A stretch of DNA of 52,529 bases from Actinomycetes bacterium (GTDB lineage Bacteria; Actinomycetota; Acidimicrobiia; Acidimicrobiales; Acidimicrobiaceae): positions 1 to 52,529 of the forward strand of contig JAKARV010000014.1 of assembly GCA_021819205.1 (NCBI GenBank), in the 5' to 3' direction. The notes under the pieces were generated by a model. The model did no database searches. It was not told where the DNA came from and saw nothing but the letters and a program-made list of their open reading frames with translations. Each line of letters begins with the position of its first letter. The first letter of the stretch is position 1. Below are positions 35,587-44,340 of this stretch, in pieces. Made by a program: the position numbers and the translations under genes.

Positions 35587-37035
35587 CTAGTCTGCGACCG
35601 CCTCCGCTTCCAGGTGGATCTCCCGCTCCTCGCTTGAGGGCATCCGGAAGTACTCGCGCCCCTTCGCCCAGTAAACGGCGATCGGAATAATTCCCAGCGC
35701 GATGGCGCCCAGACCCACCACCTTGGTGGTCATGTTCAGCCCCGGTATGGTCTGCTCGAAGACCGCCACCATGAAGATCGCCCCGACCAGCGGCCACAGC
35801 CCGGCAAAGATGAAATACTTCGCCGACTTAAAGAGGTGCTTGCGGTAGAGGATCACCACCGAGAAGCCGGCCAGCGCGTAGTAGACGCAGATCTGCAGGC
35901 CGATGGCGTTGATCGCGTCGGTCATGACGCTACCTACCGAACCGATGTAGTTGGAGCCGACGAAGAGGGCGAGCGAGATCACCGCGACCACGAAGGCGGC
36001 GACCATCGGCGTCTTGCGCTTCGGGTCGACGGTGCCGAGCACCTTCGGCATCGTCCCGTCCCGGCCCATGGCAAAGAGGGTCCTGGTCACCTGGATGATC
36101 GTGGTCTCAAGCGTCGCGATGGTGGAGAGCGCTACCGCCACCACCACCAACTTGCCGCCGAGGCCGGGCCAGACCAGCTGGCCAAGAACGCCAAGAACGT
36201 CACCGGGGTTGCTGGCGACCGCCTTGCTGGAGAGGACCATGTTGGTGCCGACGGTGAAGACCTCGAAGAGGGCGAAGACCACGACAACCCCGACGATCCC
36301 GCCGATTCCCGGAGTCACCTTCGCCTCGTGGGTCTCCTCGTTCAAATTGGCGGTTACGTCCCAGCCCCAGTAGTAGAACGCCGCCACCAGCGCGCCGGCG
36401 AAGAAGCCGGTGGTGCCGTGGAAGATCGACGGCGAGAACCACTGCCAAGAGAAGGCGTGGACGTAGTGCCCGTGGACGAACATCAGCAGCGCAAAGAGGA
36501 CCAGGATCGCCAGCTCGACGCTGGACATGATCACCTGGAGCTTGGCGGTGATGGTCACCCCGGCTACCACCGCACCGATCATGATCAGGAAGAAAATGGC
36601 TCCAAAGATTGTGACCAGCGTTACGTTGTTCGATGCCGACTGAGAGAAGAGGCCGAGCACCACAGATCCGGCCGGATAGGCGCCGGCGACCATGAAGATC
36701 AGCGCCGAGACCACCAGAGACCAGCCGGCGATGAAGCCGAGCACCGGGTGGAGCGCTCGCCGTACCCAAGAGTAGGTGGCACCGGCGTTGGTCTCGGCCC
36801 GGCCGAGGAAGTTGAAGGCCCAGACGATCCCGAACATGGCGATACCGCAGTAGAGCAGTGCCCCGGGTCCCCCCAGAGCTACCGCTCCGATCAAGATCGC
36901 AGTCGAGGCGGCGATCGAGTAAGCCGGTGCTACCCCGGCAACTCCCATAACCGACGAGTCAAGCAGCGAAAGTACGCCGCGTCTCAGGCTATGTCTATCC
37001 CCGGTCGATCCCTGATGTTCAAGCACACTATCCAC
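35587..37035 (-). CDS. APC-family amino acid permease
   Basis: The 482-residue protein has 12 predicted membrane helices. It shows APC-superfamily features: the first helix VAPAYSIAASTAILIGAVALGGPGALLY, NFLGRAETNAGATYSWVRRALHP in the second-third helix region, GWDVTANLNEETHEAKVTPG in the middle and FAMGRDGTMPKVLGTVDPKRKTP in the loop after helix eight. It most likely imports or exchanges amino acids or amines; substrate unknown. GTG at 37035 has GGGGGAA upstream. It lies between the men cluster and an SDR gene. Confidence 0.92.
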   Translation of the reverse strand: MDSVLEHQGSTGDRHSLRRGVLSLLDSSVMGVAGVAPAYSIAASTAILIGAVALGGPGALLYCGIAMFGIVWAFNFLGRAETNAGATYSWVRRALHPVLGFIAGWSLVVSALIFMVAGAYPAGSVVLGLFSQSASNNVTLVTIFGAIFFLIMIGAVVAGVTITAKLQVIMSSVELAILVLFALLMFVHGHYVHAFSWQWFSPSIFHGTTGFFAGALVAAFYYWGWDVTANLNEETHEAKVTPGIGGIVGVVVVFALFEVFTVGTNMVLSSKAVASNPGDVLGVLGQLVWPGLGGKLVVVAVALSTIATLETTIIQVTRTLFAMGRDGTMPKVLGTVDPKRKTPMVAAFVVAVISLALFVGSNYIGSVGSVMTDAINAIGLQICVYYALAGFSVVILYRKHLFKSAKYFIFAGLWPLVGAIFMVAVFEQTIPGLNMTTKVVGLGAIALGIIPIAVYWAKGREYFRMPSSEEREIHLEAEAVAD

Positions 37036-37186
37036 GCGCTTCCCCCATTTCTGGCTACACTCCAGCGACCTTCGCTAGATCGTCCCCATACGATAGCATT
37101 TTCGACGGATTCGTACTAATAAATTTGCTACAAGTACCGAATCATTAACAAAACTTTCGTAGATACATCTTTTTGCAATCGCGCGC
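37036..37186. other. AT-rich gap between SDR and permease genes
   Basis: This 150-bp gap is clearly richer in A and T than its surroundings, especially 37095-37175. It precedes the permease start on the minus strand, so it probably holds the permease promoter. I could not pick out a -35/-10 pair with good spacing. No small gene is visible. Confidence 0.4.
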
Positions 37187-37933
37187 CTAGAACATTGGTA
37201 CTGCAAGATTGCCCCCATCGACCACCAAATTTGCCCCGGTTATCCAAGTAGCCTCCGGACCGGCCAGGAAGGCCACAACCGCGGCAACGTCCGCCGGCTC
37301 CCCGATCCGGCCCAGCGGCAGCCGCGCGGAGAGTGGGGTCTCCATCGGCTCCCAGAGGGCGCGGGCAAAGTCGGTCCGCACCAGCCCGGGCGAGACCGAG
37401 TTGACCCGGATGTGCGGTCCGAGTTCCCCGGCTAGCTGCCGGGTGAGATGGATCAGTCCCGCCTTGAGCACGTTATAGAAGCCGAGACCCGGCTCCACCG
37501 CCATCCCGCCGATCGAAGCCAGGTTCACCACCGATCCCGCCTCGCCCTTTGGCAGCTGGGCGGCAAAGCGCTGGGTAAGCAGGAGAGGCGCCCGCAGGTT
37601 AACCTGGTAGATCTTGTCCATCGCCGCAGTCTCCATGGTGCCAAGCGGACCGTAGTAGGGGTTGGTCGCCGCATTGTTGACCAGCACGGTTACCGGCCCG
37701 ACCGCCTCGGCTTCGGCGAAGATGCGCTCCCCTGCCGCCGGGTTGCCGACGTTCTCGGCTACCGCAACCACCCTCGCCTCCGGCACTAATTTCAGAAGCC
37801 GGGCGGCCGCGCCAAAGAGTTCCTCCTCCTTCCTTGCCACCAGCACCAGATCGAGCCCCGAGCGGGCCAGCCGCTCCGCAATAGCAAACCCGATCCCGCG
37901 CGACGCCCCGGTTACCACCGCTGCCCCCATCAA
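37187..37933 (-). CDS. Short-chain dehydrogenase/reductase (SDR)
   Basis: This 248-residue classical SDR has the cofactor motif TGASRGIGFAIAERL near residue 8, a basic residue after the second strand (VLVARKEEEL) suggesting NADP preference, and VLVNNAATNPYYGPLG. The catalytic Ser in NLASIGGMAVEP is followed 13 residues later by the YNVLK Tyr and Lys. NSVSPGLVRTDFAR and VVDGGN at the end also fit. It resembles the DHRS4-like (NPYYGP) carbonyl/retinol reductase group. The substrate is unknown. Confidence 0.9.
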   Translation of the reverse strand: MMGAAVVTGASRGIGFAIAERLARSGLDLVLVARKEEELFGAAARLLKLVPEARVVAVAENVGNPAAGERIFAEAEAVGPVTVLVNNAATNPYYGPLGTMETAAMDKIYQVNLRAPLLLTQRFAAQLPKGEAGSVVNLASIGGMAVEPGLGFYNVLKAGLIHLTRQLAGELGPHIRVNSVSPGLVRTDFARALWEPMETPLSARLPLGRIGEPADVAAVVAFLAGPEATWITGANLVVDGGNLAVPMF

Positions 37934-38055
37934 AAGCCTCCTCTTCCCTCCCCTGAAAGCTAATCCGCAAAACGCTCCCTAATCCACTCGCCCGCCCGGA
38001 GCGCAGCTATGGTTGGTGGTTGAAAGTTGATGACGACGCCAAGGAAACGACCCCA

Positions 38056-40032
38056 TTGCCGAACAGACTTGCAAAGAGCCAAAGCCGCTACCTTCTGCAG
38101 CACCAGCACGATCCGGTGGAGTGGCAGCCATGGGATCCAGCCGCCCTTGCTGAAGCCCGCGAGCGGGGTTGCCCGCTTCTGATCTCGATCGGCTACTCCT
38201 CTTGCCACTGGTGCCACGTGATGGCGCGTGAAACCTTCAACGACCCGGAGGTCGCTGCTTACCTGAACGCCAACTTCGTCTGCATCAAAATCGACCGCGA
38301 AGAACGCCCCGATCTCGATGCCTACTACATGCAGGTGCTCACGTCGCTCCAGGGAGGCGGCGGGTGGCCGGTTACCGTTTTTGCGTTGCCCAACGGCGAC
38401 CCGCTCTACGCCACCACCTACCTGCCTCCAAGGACGACTCCGCAGCTGCCGGGTTTGCTCGATTTGGCTGCCCGGGTAGCCGAAGCCCTCCGTGACCAGC
38501 CGGATGAAGCGGCCGCTACCGCCGCCTCCCTGATGGAGAGCTTGGCGTCGCTCGAGCGCCTGCCGCAACCCAAGGGGGAATCGAAGACGGCTGCGGAGAT
38601 GCTGGAGTCCCTCCGCAGCGACATGTACCGCCGCTTCGACCCTGACTTTGGCGGCTTTGGACGCGCGCCGAAATTCCCCCAGCCCCACGTGCTGGAGGCG
38701 CTGTGGAAGATCCATGGGGCCACCGGCGACCGCGACGCCCGGGAGATGGTAGAGGCGACGCTTGAAGGCATGGCGCGTGCGGCGCTCTTCGACCACGTCG
38801 ACGGCGGTTTCTTCCGCTACGCAACTGACCGCTTCTTCATGGCACCCCACTTCGAAAAGCTGCTCTCGGACCAGGCCGGACTGCTCCAAGCGTATGCCCG
38901 CGTGGCCACGGACCGCAAAGATCGGGAGTTGGCCTGGGTGGCATCCCGAATCGTCGACTTCACCGAAAGCACCCTTGCGCTTCCCGGCGGCCGCTATGCG
39001 GTAGCGACCGATGCCGACTCTGACGGCGTAGAGGGTGCTTACTACGTCTTCCGGATGGAGGAGATCACCTCCGCCGCCGGAGAGCTGGCCGGCGATATTG
39101 CCGCGTACTACGGTGTCACCAAGGGTGGAAACTTTGAAGGAGGAAATCTGCTCCACCGTCCAGCGAAGGGAACGATTGCGCCACCCCCCGAGTTCCAACC
39201 GGTTTTGGACGAGCTGAGCCGACTCCGTGCAGCCCGCTCGAAACTGGGAGTAGATCGGAAGGCAACCTGCGACACCAGCGCCCAGTGGGCCCGTGCCCTG
39301 ATCCGCGCGGGCAGGTGGATCGGCCGAAAGGACTGGGTCGAGCGGGGAGTCGAAGTCGCCGGACTGCTCGACAACAACTTTCTCTCCCCGGAGGCGCTCT
39401 CCCACCTCAACTACGGGAACGCGCCCTCTGGCCCCGCCTATGCCGCCGATTACGTGCACTACAGCGTGGCCCATCTCGAAGCATTCTCGGCAACCGGAAA
39501 GGCGAGCCACCTCGAACGCTCGGAGTGGAGCGCGCACGAGGTGCTCGCCAAGTATCTCGCGAAAAGCGGAGCGCTCTCCACCGCGGCCCCTGAGAGCGGT
39601 GCGGGGCGAACCCTTGACCTCTACGACGGGGCGCAAGCCTCGAGCACTTCCATCTTCGCCAGCCACCTTCGGCGGCTGGCGATAGTCAGCGGGTCGGACG
39701 CCCTGGAGAAGGCGGCTGCAGCTATCTTCGCCGCGCTCGAGCCCCTGCTCCAGCGCTCCCCCCAGGCGGCTCCCGCGCTAGCCTGGGCCTACTATGAGAA
39801 CAGCAGAGGAACCGCAGAGGTAGTGTTGCCCGGACGACCAGACTCCAAGCTTCTTGACGCCGCCCTCTCTAGCACCCTTCCTGGGCTCGTCGTCGTTCCC
39901 GGAGATGCCTCTTGGCTTGCGAGTGGCCGCGAGTTCGGTTTGGCCTACCTGTGCCACGACCGCCGGTGCGAAGCGCCGATCGAATCCGCGCCAGAGCTGC
40001 TTGCGGCGCTGAAGGCGTTGGGCGCCGAGTGA
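38056..40032 (+). CDS. DUF255/YyaL-type thioredoxin-fold protein
   Basis: The protein, about 658 residues, has the family start PNRLAKSQSRYLLQHQHDPVEWQPW. A thioredoxin-like Cys pair follows in SIGYSSCHWCHVMARETF, then FVCIKIDREERPDLDAYYM and GGGGWPVTVFALPNGDP. The rest is an alpha/alpha barrel (FGGFGRAPKFPQPHVLEAL, FDHVDGGFFRYATDRFFMAPHFEKLL). Bacterial homologues (YyaL, SPATA20-like) resemble cellobiose epimerases fused to a thioredoxin domain; the function is not settled. I chose TTG 38056 because homologues begin here and AAGGAA lies upstream; TTG 38020 adds 12 residues. Confidence 0.88.
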   Translation: MPNRLAKSQSRYLLQHQHDPVEWQPWDPAALAEARERGCPLLISIGYSSCHWCHVMARETFNDPEVAAYLNANFVCIKIDREERPDLDAYYMQVLTSLQGGGGWPVTVFALPNGDPLYATTYLPPRTTPQLPGLLDLAARVAEALRDQPDEAAATAASLMESLASLERLPQPKGESKTAAEMLESLRSDMYRRFDPDFGGFGRAPKFPQPHVLEALWKIHGATGDRDAREMVEATLEGMARAALFDHVDGGFFRYATDRFFMAPHFEKLLSDQAGLLQAYARVATDRKDRELAWVASRIVDFTESTLALPGGRYAVATDADSDGVEGAYYVFRMEEITSAAGELAGDIAAYYGVTKGGNFEGGNLLHRPAKGTIAPPPEFQPVLDELSRLRAARSKLGVDRKATCDTSAQWARALIRAGRWIGRKDWVERGVEVAGLLDNNFLSPEALSHLNYGNAPSGPAYAADYVHYSVAHLEAFSATGKASHLERSEWSAHEVLAKYLAKSGALSTAAPESGAGRTLDLYDGAQASSTSIFASHLRRLAIVSGSDALEKAAAAIFAALEPLLQRSPQAAPALAWAYYENSRGTAEVVLPGRPDSKLLDAALSSTLPGLVVVPGDASWLASGREFGLAYLCHDRRCEAPIESAPELLAALKALGAE

Positions 40033-40637
40033 AGCCGGTCACCCGCTTCCTGCTTCTCGGGAAGATCGACTCCGATTTCGGCACCGAGTTGGTGGTGGCC
40101 GATAGCGCCGCTGGGCGACTGCTCCGGGTCGCCGCGCAAGAGCCACCGGCGGATCCAGCGCCGAGGTGGTTGCAGATCGAGCACCTCTTGGCCGACGCCG
40201 ACCCTGACCCTGCCCGGCCAGAGCAGTTCAGCGCCAAGCTGGTTGCCACTTTGCCCCGGCTCCCCAAAACACGTTATCTAAGAAGGCTTCTCGGTTCATT
40301 GCGATCGAGCGAGTCGATGCCGCCGCTCTTCCTTCCCGGCCCTTCGGTGGCTTACTCCAGATTCGACGGAACTAGCCCGTCGCTCGCGGTCCTTGGCCTC
40401 AACGAACCCGTGGTCTTCGGCTCCGCATCCGGTCCTATGCTCGGCTTCCGGTGGTCGGAGATCTCCCACCAGCTTCCGCTGGCCGATGGCGCGCTTCCCG
40501 GCGCGGCATCGCTCAAGCCGGCGATGTCACCGCGGCAGTGGAAGAGCGTCATGGGGACGGTACCGCGCTTTGCCCTCGCCGCCTTCTCCGCACCCTCGGA
40601 TGGCTACTGCAAAAAGTGGGTGATCGCCCTCTACTAG
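40029..40637 (+). CDS. Hypothetical protein downstream of the DUF255 gene
   Basis: This is a 202-residue soluble protein with a GTG start that overlaps the DUF255 stop codon by 3-4 bases, so it is probably translated with it. The N terminus is strand-like (VTRFLLLGKIDSDFGTELVVAD). The rest mixes charged helices (TRYLRRLLGSLRSS) with LAVLGLNEPVVFGSASGPMLGF. No family is recognised. Stops in the other frames and high GC at third positions support it as a real gene. Confidence 0.65.
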   Translation: MKPVTRFLLLGKIDSDFGTELVVADSAAGRLLRVAAQEPPADPAPRWLQIEHLLADADPDPARPEQFSAKLVATLPRLPKTRYLRRLLGSLRSSESMPPLFLPGPSVAYSRFDGTSPSLAVLGLNEPVVFGSASGPMLGFRWSEISHQLPLADGALPGAASLKPAMSPRQWKSVMGTVPRFALAAFSAPSDGYCKKWVIALY

Positions 40638-40767
40638 CCGACCCGCCCTGAAATCAAAAAATGTTGCTACTGGCCGGTACGTCCGTGCCAGTCCCTCCAA
40701 GCGATGCGCAGATACCGGCAGTTGGGTTTTTTGGTGCAGAATTTCCCTGCCCAATGTTCTTCCGCGT

Positions 40768-42561
40768 TCACTCCTCCTTGCGGCTCCACCGCGAACGGAG
40801 CAGATGCGCGGCCGCCTTCGGCTGCCGCTGGCGGGTAAATACCCCCTTCCGGTTGCCAAGAACGCGAGTAGGACTCTGCTTGGTGGCAAAGTCGGCAAAG
40901 TTCCACACCTGCTCTCCAATGACAAAGTCGAGCCGGTCAAAAACGTCATGATACCGCGACAGCAGTTCACACTGGAACTCCTCGGTAAATAGTACCGGCG
41001 GGTCCTGGTGAAACCCGACTACCGTATCCGCGCCGTACTCGGTTATCAAAAGCGGCTTGTGGTATAGCTCGTACCAGCGGCGCAGGTCACCCTCCAGCTG
41101 GGCCTCGATCACCTGGACGTCGCCGGAGTCGGAGTACCAGCCAAAGTAGCGGTTGATGCAGAGAACGTCAAAAAGGTCGGCGACGGTCGACTCCCCGGGC
41201 AGCGTGAATTCAACTATTGCCATCGGACGGGTAGAGTCCAGCTCGCCCATGGACCCGGCGATCTTTTGGAAGTATTCGCGAGCGCCCGCTTCATACGTTG
41301 CGGCCTCGTTGGCAACGCTCCACATGACGACGCAAGGGTGGTTCCTGTCCCGCTCCACCAGCTCGCGTAGCTGGCTTGTGTGGATATCGAGTAGCGCTTC
41401 ACCAGCGCGCTCCGGACAGAACACGGTCTCCTTCCGGTCCCACATGTTCAAGCCGACCGCGGGGACCTCGTCGATCACTACCACGCCAAGTTGGTCGGCT
41501 AGATCCATGATCTCGTCGGCGTACGGATAGTGAGAGGTGCGAAAGGAGTTCGCCCCGATCCATTGCAGGAGATTAAAGTCTTTGACGTTGGTCACGTCGT
41601 CAAGACCCTTGCCACGAAGGTCGGCATCCTCGTGCTTGCCGAAGCCCTGAAAGTAGAACGGCTTGTTGTTGATGAAGAATCCCTGTTCGTTAGCGTGCAC
41701 TGTCCGAACTCCAACCGGCAACGAGTACTCATCCACAACTGCGCCGCGCGAGTCCAGCAACCGGACGACAAGGCGATACAGGTAAGACGCGCCAGGCTCC
41801 CACAGGTTGACTCTCGGGACGACCACCACCCCGGAGGCTCCTTCGGCGGCGCCAGCCTCGTGCCCATCGGCATCGAGAAGACGCACCTTTACGTCGGCGG
41901 CTTGCATTCGGTCTGGATCGCTAACCGCCAGCCGGACATCGTAGCCAACGCGGCCGGTGGTGCCCTCGATATCGGTCTTCACCACGATGTCATCGATGTA
42001 CGTCGCAGGCGTCGCGTACAAAAGGACGGGCCGGTGAATGCCGGCATAGTTGTAGAAGTCGTGAAAGTACTTCTGCCGGCGGTGCTGGAGCGGCTGACCG
42101 AAGTCGTCGGCTTCTTCAACTATTCCCGGGGGCAGCGTGGTCCAGTCGAGGACGTTGTTGACTTTGATGGCGATCCGGTTTTCGGAATCAAACACGGCGT
42201 GTGCCGAAACGTCCCCTTCGAACGGCAGGAACCCGCCGCGGTGCTGCACGACAAAATGCCCATTGACCCACACCGATGCCTGATGGCAAGCGCTTCCCAC
42301 CCGCACCACCAGCCGCCTCCCCTTCCACGAGGCAGGTACCCGAAAGGTCCGCTCGTACCAAACATCGCCAACGTGATCGCGGAGCCGCAAATCCTGGGTC
42401 ACATCGTTGTAGCTCGCGGGAACCGGCATCAGTACCGGGTTGCGCAGTGGGGCCTCGTACCACCGATCGCTCTCCCCCTCTCCGTGCCAGTCCGGCTTGA
42501 AGCGCCAGATGCCACTCAAGTCTTTATACTCGCGCGTCGCGGACTCCTGCGGAAAGAGCAT
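40768..42561 (-). CDS. uidA: Beta-glucuronidase, glycoside hydrolase family 2
   Basis: The 597-residue GH2 enzyme has the sugar-binding domain (SACHQASVWVNGHFVVQHRG), an immunoglobulin-like middle and a TIM barrel. DRNHPCVVMWSVANEA supplies the acid/base Glu (about residue 420) and LLITEYGADTV the nucleophile Glu (about 508). The asparagine/lysine pair of GNRKGVFTRQRQPK (about 568-580) recognises the glucuronate carboxylate and separates glucuronidases from beta-galactosidases. No signal peptide is seen, so it acts inside the cell. ATG 42561 has AAGGGGG seven bases upstream. No uronate transporter is adjacent. Confidence 0.93.
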   Translation of the reverse strand: MLFPQESATREYKDLSGIWRFKPDWHGEGESDRWYEAPLRNPVLMPVPASYNDVTQDLRLRDHVGDVWYERTFRVPASWKGRRLVVRVGSACHQASVWVNGHFVVQHRGGFLPFEGDVSAHAVFDSENRIAIKVNNVLDWTTLPPGIVEEADDFGQPLQHRRQKYFHDFYNYAGIHRPVLLYATPATYIDDIVVKTDIEGTTGRVGYDVRLAVSDPDRMQAADVKVRLLDADGHEAGAAEGASGVVVVPRVNLWEPGASYLYRLVVRLLDSRGAVVDEYSLPVGVRTVHANEQGFFINNKPFYFQGFGKHEDADLRGKGLDDVTNVKDFNLLQWIGANSFRTSHYPYADEIMDLADQLGVVVIDEVPAVGLNMWDRKETVFCPERAGEALLDIHTSQLRELVERDRNHPCVVMWSVANEAATYEAGAREYFQKIAGSMGELDSTRPMAIVEFTLPGESTVADLFDVLCINRYFGWYSDSGDVQVIEAQLEGDLRRWYELYHKPLLITEYGADTVVGFHQDPPVLFTEEFQCELLSRYHDVFDRLDFVIGEQVWNFADFATKQSPTRVLGNRKGVFTRQRQPKAAAHLLRSRWSRKEE

Positions 42562-43106
42562 CGAGTAACCCCCTTCGATCTGATTAATACACCCGCCAAG
42601 GGTACCCGCCGTACCGGCCCAATGGGCGAATCGCCCAGCCCAAAGCGAGCCGCCGGCCGCTGGGGATCGCTCGGCGGCCACTATCGACCTAGACTAACCG
42701 GCGTATCGGGTAGACGGCAGTTCGGCAAATCCCCAGAAGGGCACCCTCCATAGGAGAGCCAGGCTGATCGCGAACCACGGCCACCAAAAGGTGCCGATCC
42801 CAACTCCGCCAGAGTGCCCACGGGCAAGTCGGGAAAAACTGGCAGCGCTGCAAAACCCGCGCACCCGCGCGGCATCGCTGAAAATACCGGCCACTGCGGA
42901 CACGGGTAACTCGTCGACCAGCCACCCTTGCCGGCTGGAGGCGGCGGTGGAGGTTCAAGCCAACTCTGTCTCCTCCAGAGTGCCCACGGGAAAGCTTGCT
43001 TGATCCATTGCGGCACAGCGCGAAACAAGAGGCTGGCTGTCGGATATTTGACACCCGTTTGTAGGTTTAGTGTCGATGCCAAAAAAGATCAACCGCCCTC
43101 CCCTCC
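42562..43106. other. Gene-poor stretch upstream of uidA
   Basis: About 550 bases without a gene I can support. A minus-strand frame at 42694-42903 has a hydrophobic run (WWPWFAISLALLWRVPFWGF) but no ribosome site or recognised family. The stretch contains a 16-bp direct repeat (see the repeat entry). It looks like degraded or regulatory DNA; the uidA promoter should lie in its left part. Confidence 0.4.
42809..42990. repeat. Direct repeat pair, 16 bp
   Basis: CCAGAGTGCCCACGGG occurs at 42809-42824 and at 42975-42990, each followed by a one-base difference and AAG. Each is preceded a short way upstream by CAACTC. The two copies are 166 bp apart in the gene-poor stretch between uidA and the AhpD-like gene. 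The origin is unknown: a duplicated operator or decayed mobile DNA are possible. Confidence 0.6.
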
Positions 43107-43163
43107 GACCGCGCGTCCCACCGTCGTGCGCGGTCCAACTTGCCGACTGTTAAGCGGTACAAT
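43107..43163 (+). promoter_or_regulatory. Inverted repeat and -10-like box upstream of the AhpD-like gene
   Basis: A perfect 8-bp inverted repeat GACCGCGC (43107-43114) / GCGCGGTC (43128-43135) with a 13-base gap lies 22 bp before TACAAT (43158-43163), a good -10 hexamer. The TACAAT is about 46 bp before the ATG. No convincing -35 box is seen at 16-18 bp. The palindrome could be an operator for a redox- or stress-responsive regulator; this is inference. Confidence 0.35.
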
Positions 43164-43208
43164 GCGGTAGGGCCGGATCCTTTCGGCCGATCTCTCAAAG
43201 GAGGCCCG

Positions 43209-43817
43209 ATGACCAACGAAGAGCAAGTCCCCTACTGGTGGAGTGTTGACGGCCCCAACCCGGCTTCGCCCGAAGATGTGAAGGTGGCCATGGATGAGGT
43301 TGCCGCCCGCTCCGGATTTCTTCCCAACATCTTCACCGCGCTCTCCTACTTTCCCGACGAGTTTCGCGCCTTTTTCGCCTATCACGACTCGTTGATGTCC
43401 AGAGAATCGCGCCTCACAAAGGCGGAGCGGGAGGCGATCGTGGTCGCGACTTCGGCGGCGAACGGTTGCACCTACTGCGTCGTAGCCCACGGAGCGATAC
43501 TGCGGATTCGCGCCAAGCACCCCTTCGTCTCCGACCAAATCGCCATTGACTTCGAGGCGGCTCCGATCTCTGACCGGGCCAAGCGCATCCTCCGCTTTGC
43601 CCACAAAATCTCGCTCCACCCACAGTCGGTAGCGCCAAGCGACTTCGCACCGCTCTACGAGATCGGACTCGACGACGATGACATCTGGCTGGCAGGTTCG
43701 ATCGCCGCCTTCTTCGCCATGTCAAATCGGCTCGCCGGACTGGGCCACATCATGCCCAACAGCGAGTTCTATCAGTTGGGGCGGACTATCGAACTCGGGC
43801 TAATGCGCGACATCTAG
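43209..43817 (+). CDS. AhpD/carboxymuconolactone decarboxylase-like peroxidase-related protein
   Basis: The 202-residue protein matches the uncharacterised peroxidase-related branch of the AhpD-like superfamily. NIFTALSYFPDEFRAFFAYHD and LTKAEREAIVVATSAANGC lead to the redox motif CTYCVVAHGAIL (Cys-x2-Cys plus His), followed by the helical pair ISDRAKRILRFAHKIS. Such proteins reduce peroxides or serve as thiol reductants. ATG 43209 has AAAGGAGG six bases upstream. An inverted repeat and a -10 box precede it. Confidence 0.85.
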   Translation: MTNEEQVPYWWSVDGPNPASPEDVKVAMDEVAARSGFLPNIFTALSYFPDEFRAFFAYHDSLMSRESRLTKAEREAIVVATSAANGCTYCVVAHGAILRIRAKHPFVSDQIAIDFEAAPISDRAKRILRFAHKISLHPQSVAPSDFAPLYEIGLDDDDIWLAGSIAAFFAMSNRLAGLGHIMPNSEFYQLGRTIELGLMRDI

Positions 43818-43835
43818 CCTCCCGAGAGAGACGGG

Positions 43836-44300
43836 CTATCGCCTCCAGCGCCGGAATCGCCGACTCGCCCTCACCGAGATGACCCCGGCAAGGCCAAAGA
43901 CAAACAGCATCGGAAGTACGGCCAGCCCCGGGAAGAAAAGCATCCGCATCGCGGTCATCAGGATCGCCGGCAGCAAACTCATGGCCACCAGCCCAAACAG
44001 CACGACCAGGCCGATCTCGGTAACCCGGTGGCTCGGCGAAGCCGGCCCGGCAACCCTTGCCATCTGGGGCTGGCCCCTAAGCTGCATCGAGCGGCCCGAC
44101 GGGACGAAACTGAGACCGTGGGGAAGGTCGGTCACGAGGTTCGCAAGGTCCTTATAGGTCTGCGAGCTGTGCAGCGCCCCCAGGCGCTCGGACAACTCTC
44201 CGGCAGTAATCCTGCCTTCTCTAAACGCGGTCGAGAGCACCTCCTCGACCTGGCGCCGATCCTCTTCGGAGGCCCGCAAGTTCATCGGATCCTGACCCAT
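43836..44300 (-). CDS. DUF1707 SHOCT-like membrane protein
   Basis: The N-terminal 50 residues (LRASEEDRRQVEEVLSTAF, EGRITAGELSERLGALHS, TYKDLANLVTDLP) are the actinobacterial DUF1707 domain. A linker and two hydrophobic segments (about residues 93-115 and 118-142) follow, with a very basic end (RASRRFRRWRR). The protein has 154 residues. DUF1707 proteins are membrane-associated, of unknown function. The presence of this domain supports an actinobacterial host. Confidence 0.85.
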   Translation of the reverse strand: MGQDPMNLRASEEDRRQVEEVLSTAFREGRITAGELSERLGALHSSQTYKDLANLVTDLPHGLSFVPSGRSMQLRGQPQMARVAGPASPSHRVTEIGLVVLFGLVAMSLLPAILMTAMRMLFFPGLAVLPMLFVFGLAGVISVRASRRFRRWRR

Positions 44301-44340
44301 ACGTCCAATATACCAATGTCACATCACCGCGTGGCGGCTA

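Noticed and set aside
35836-37119. 427-residue plus-strand frame
   Set aside because: Antisense of the APC permease; it is a His/Asp/Gly-rich shadow without motifs.
37960-39666. 568-residue minus-strand frame
   Set aside because: Antisense of the DUF255/YyaL gene, whose motifs are clear on the plus strand.
41530-42753. 407-residue plus-strand frame
   Set aside because: Antisense of the beta-glucuronidase gene, which has both catalytic Glu motifs.
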